Source of the DNA: an uncultured Victivallales bacterium | GTDB lineage: Bacteria > Verrucomicrobiota > Lentisphaeria > Oligosphaerales > JAFGRS01 | DNA length: 6,866 nt | Assembly (NCBI GenBank): GCA_903834675.1 | Contig: CAILKC010000070.1 | Coordinates: 1-6,866, forward strand | Reading direction: 5' to 3' | Shown here: positions 6,760 to 6,866 of the stretch, piece by piece | Position numbering within the stretch: position 1 is the first letter of the stretch | How the letters are laid out: the number at the start of each line of letters is the position of its first letter | Notes under the pieces: model-generated | Told to the model about the DNA's origin: nothing | The model's database searches: none | Seen by the model: the letters and a program-made list of their open reading frames with translations, nothing else | Translations under genes and position numbers: made by a program

Positions 6760-6866
6760 GAATGGACCGGCCGCGGCTCGCGGCCACTGCCGACCCGACG
6801 GTCGGCGGTCCCAGGAGCGCTCCAACGTCGCCTGGAGATGCGGGGGGCTCCACCGCCGCGCCTGAG
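6760..6866. repeat. GC-rich structured repeat, copy 2, to window edge
   Basis: A 107-bp unit starting 114 bases after copy 1 and separated from its end by 19 bases. Hairpin A is conserved: GGCCGC (6769-6774) with GCGGCC (6780-6785). Hairpin B has a different sequence but the same 7-bp stem, 4-base loop and offset: GCCGACC (6789-6795) with GGTCGGC (6800-6806). The last 15 bases match the end of copy 1, and the array may continue outside the window. Confidence 0.75.

Larger units (their letters stand above)
6432..6866. other. Non-coding upstream region of the H-X9-DG gene
   Basis: No convincing gene lies here. Reading away from the gene, it holds a ribosome site, a leader hairpin (6496-6517), a candidate promoter (6539-6567), an unassigned stretch (6568-6645) and two copies of a GC-rich structured repeat (6646-6866). 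The second copy runs to the window edge. Confidence 0.65.

Noticed and set aside
6290..6853. Minus-strand open frame of 187 residues upstream of the H-X9-DG gene
   Set aside because: It translates the GC-rich repeats and then runs out of frame through the pilin N-terminus. No ribosome site or domain was seen.
6646..6866. CRISPR array
   Set aside because: Only two units of about 100 bases, with internal hairpins and a 19-base gap. No short repeats with regular spacers.

Overview
The window suggests a high-GC bacterium of the PVC group, most likely Lentisphaerota or Kiritimatiellota. The grounds are three short prepilin-like proteins with the F-T-L-(I/L)-E-L-L signature directly after a short basic leader, one of them carrying a C-terminal H-X9-DG motif. 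Large GC-rich palindromic repeats between genes fit the same groups. The lineage call is from family recognition only; no rRNA or marker gene is present.

Positions 5-5309 hold six tightly packed plus-strand genes that look like one operon. In order they are: a very large GspK/PilX-like minor pseudopilin (5-2662); an unrecognised exported protein with a four-unit heptad repeat (2666-3361); a GspG-like pseudopilin (3400-3891); an MNT-type minimal nucleotidyltransferase (3888-4298); a HEPN/HepT-like protein (4255-4776); and a second GspG-like pseudopilin (4773-5309). The nucleotidyltransferase/HEPN pair has the layout of a type VII-like MNT-HepT toxin-antitoxin module. It sits between the two pilin genes, joined to them by 4-bp stop/start overlaps and internally by a 44-bp overlap. 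Transcription probably ends at a strong intrinsic terminator at 5362-5396.

Positions 5310-5747 are non-coding. They hold a small hairpin, the terminator, a 133-bp nested palindromic element (5467-5599) and another hairpin (5604-5622). CTAACG and CGTTAG flank the palindromic part.

Positions 5748-6431 (minus strand) encode a stand-alone H-X9-DG pseudopilin, convergent with the operon. It has a good ribosome binding site, a leader hairpin and a plausible sigma-70-like promoter (6539-6567). Beyond it, 6646-6866 contain two copies of a roughly 100-bp GC-rich repeat. An internal hairpin differs in sequence between the copies but keeps its pairing.

Together the genes describe an envelope-spanning pseudopilus or type II secretion-like assembly. 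The large GspK-like protein could be a tip or minor component, the two GspG-like proteins shaft or accessory subunits, and the exported heptad protein a periplasmic partner. The embedded MNT-HEPN pair is the main oddity: either a toxin-antitoxin module captured without disrupting the operon, or one kept there for regulation or stability.
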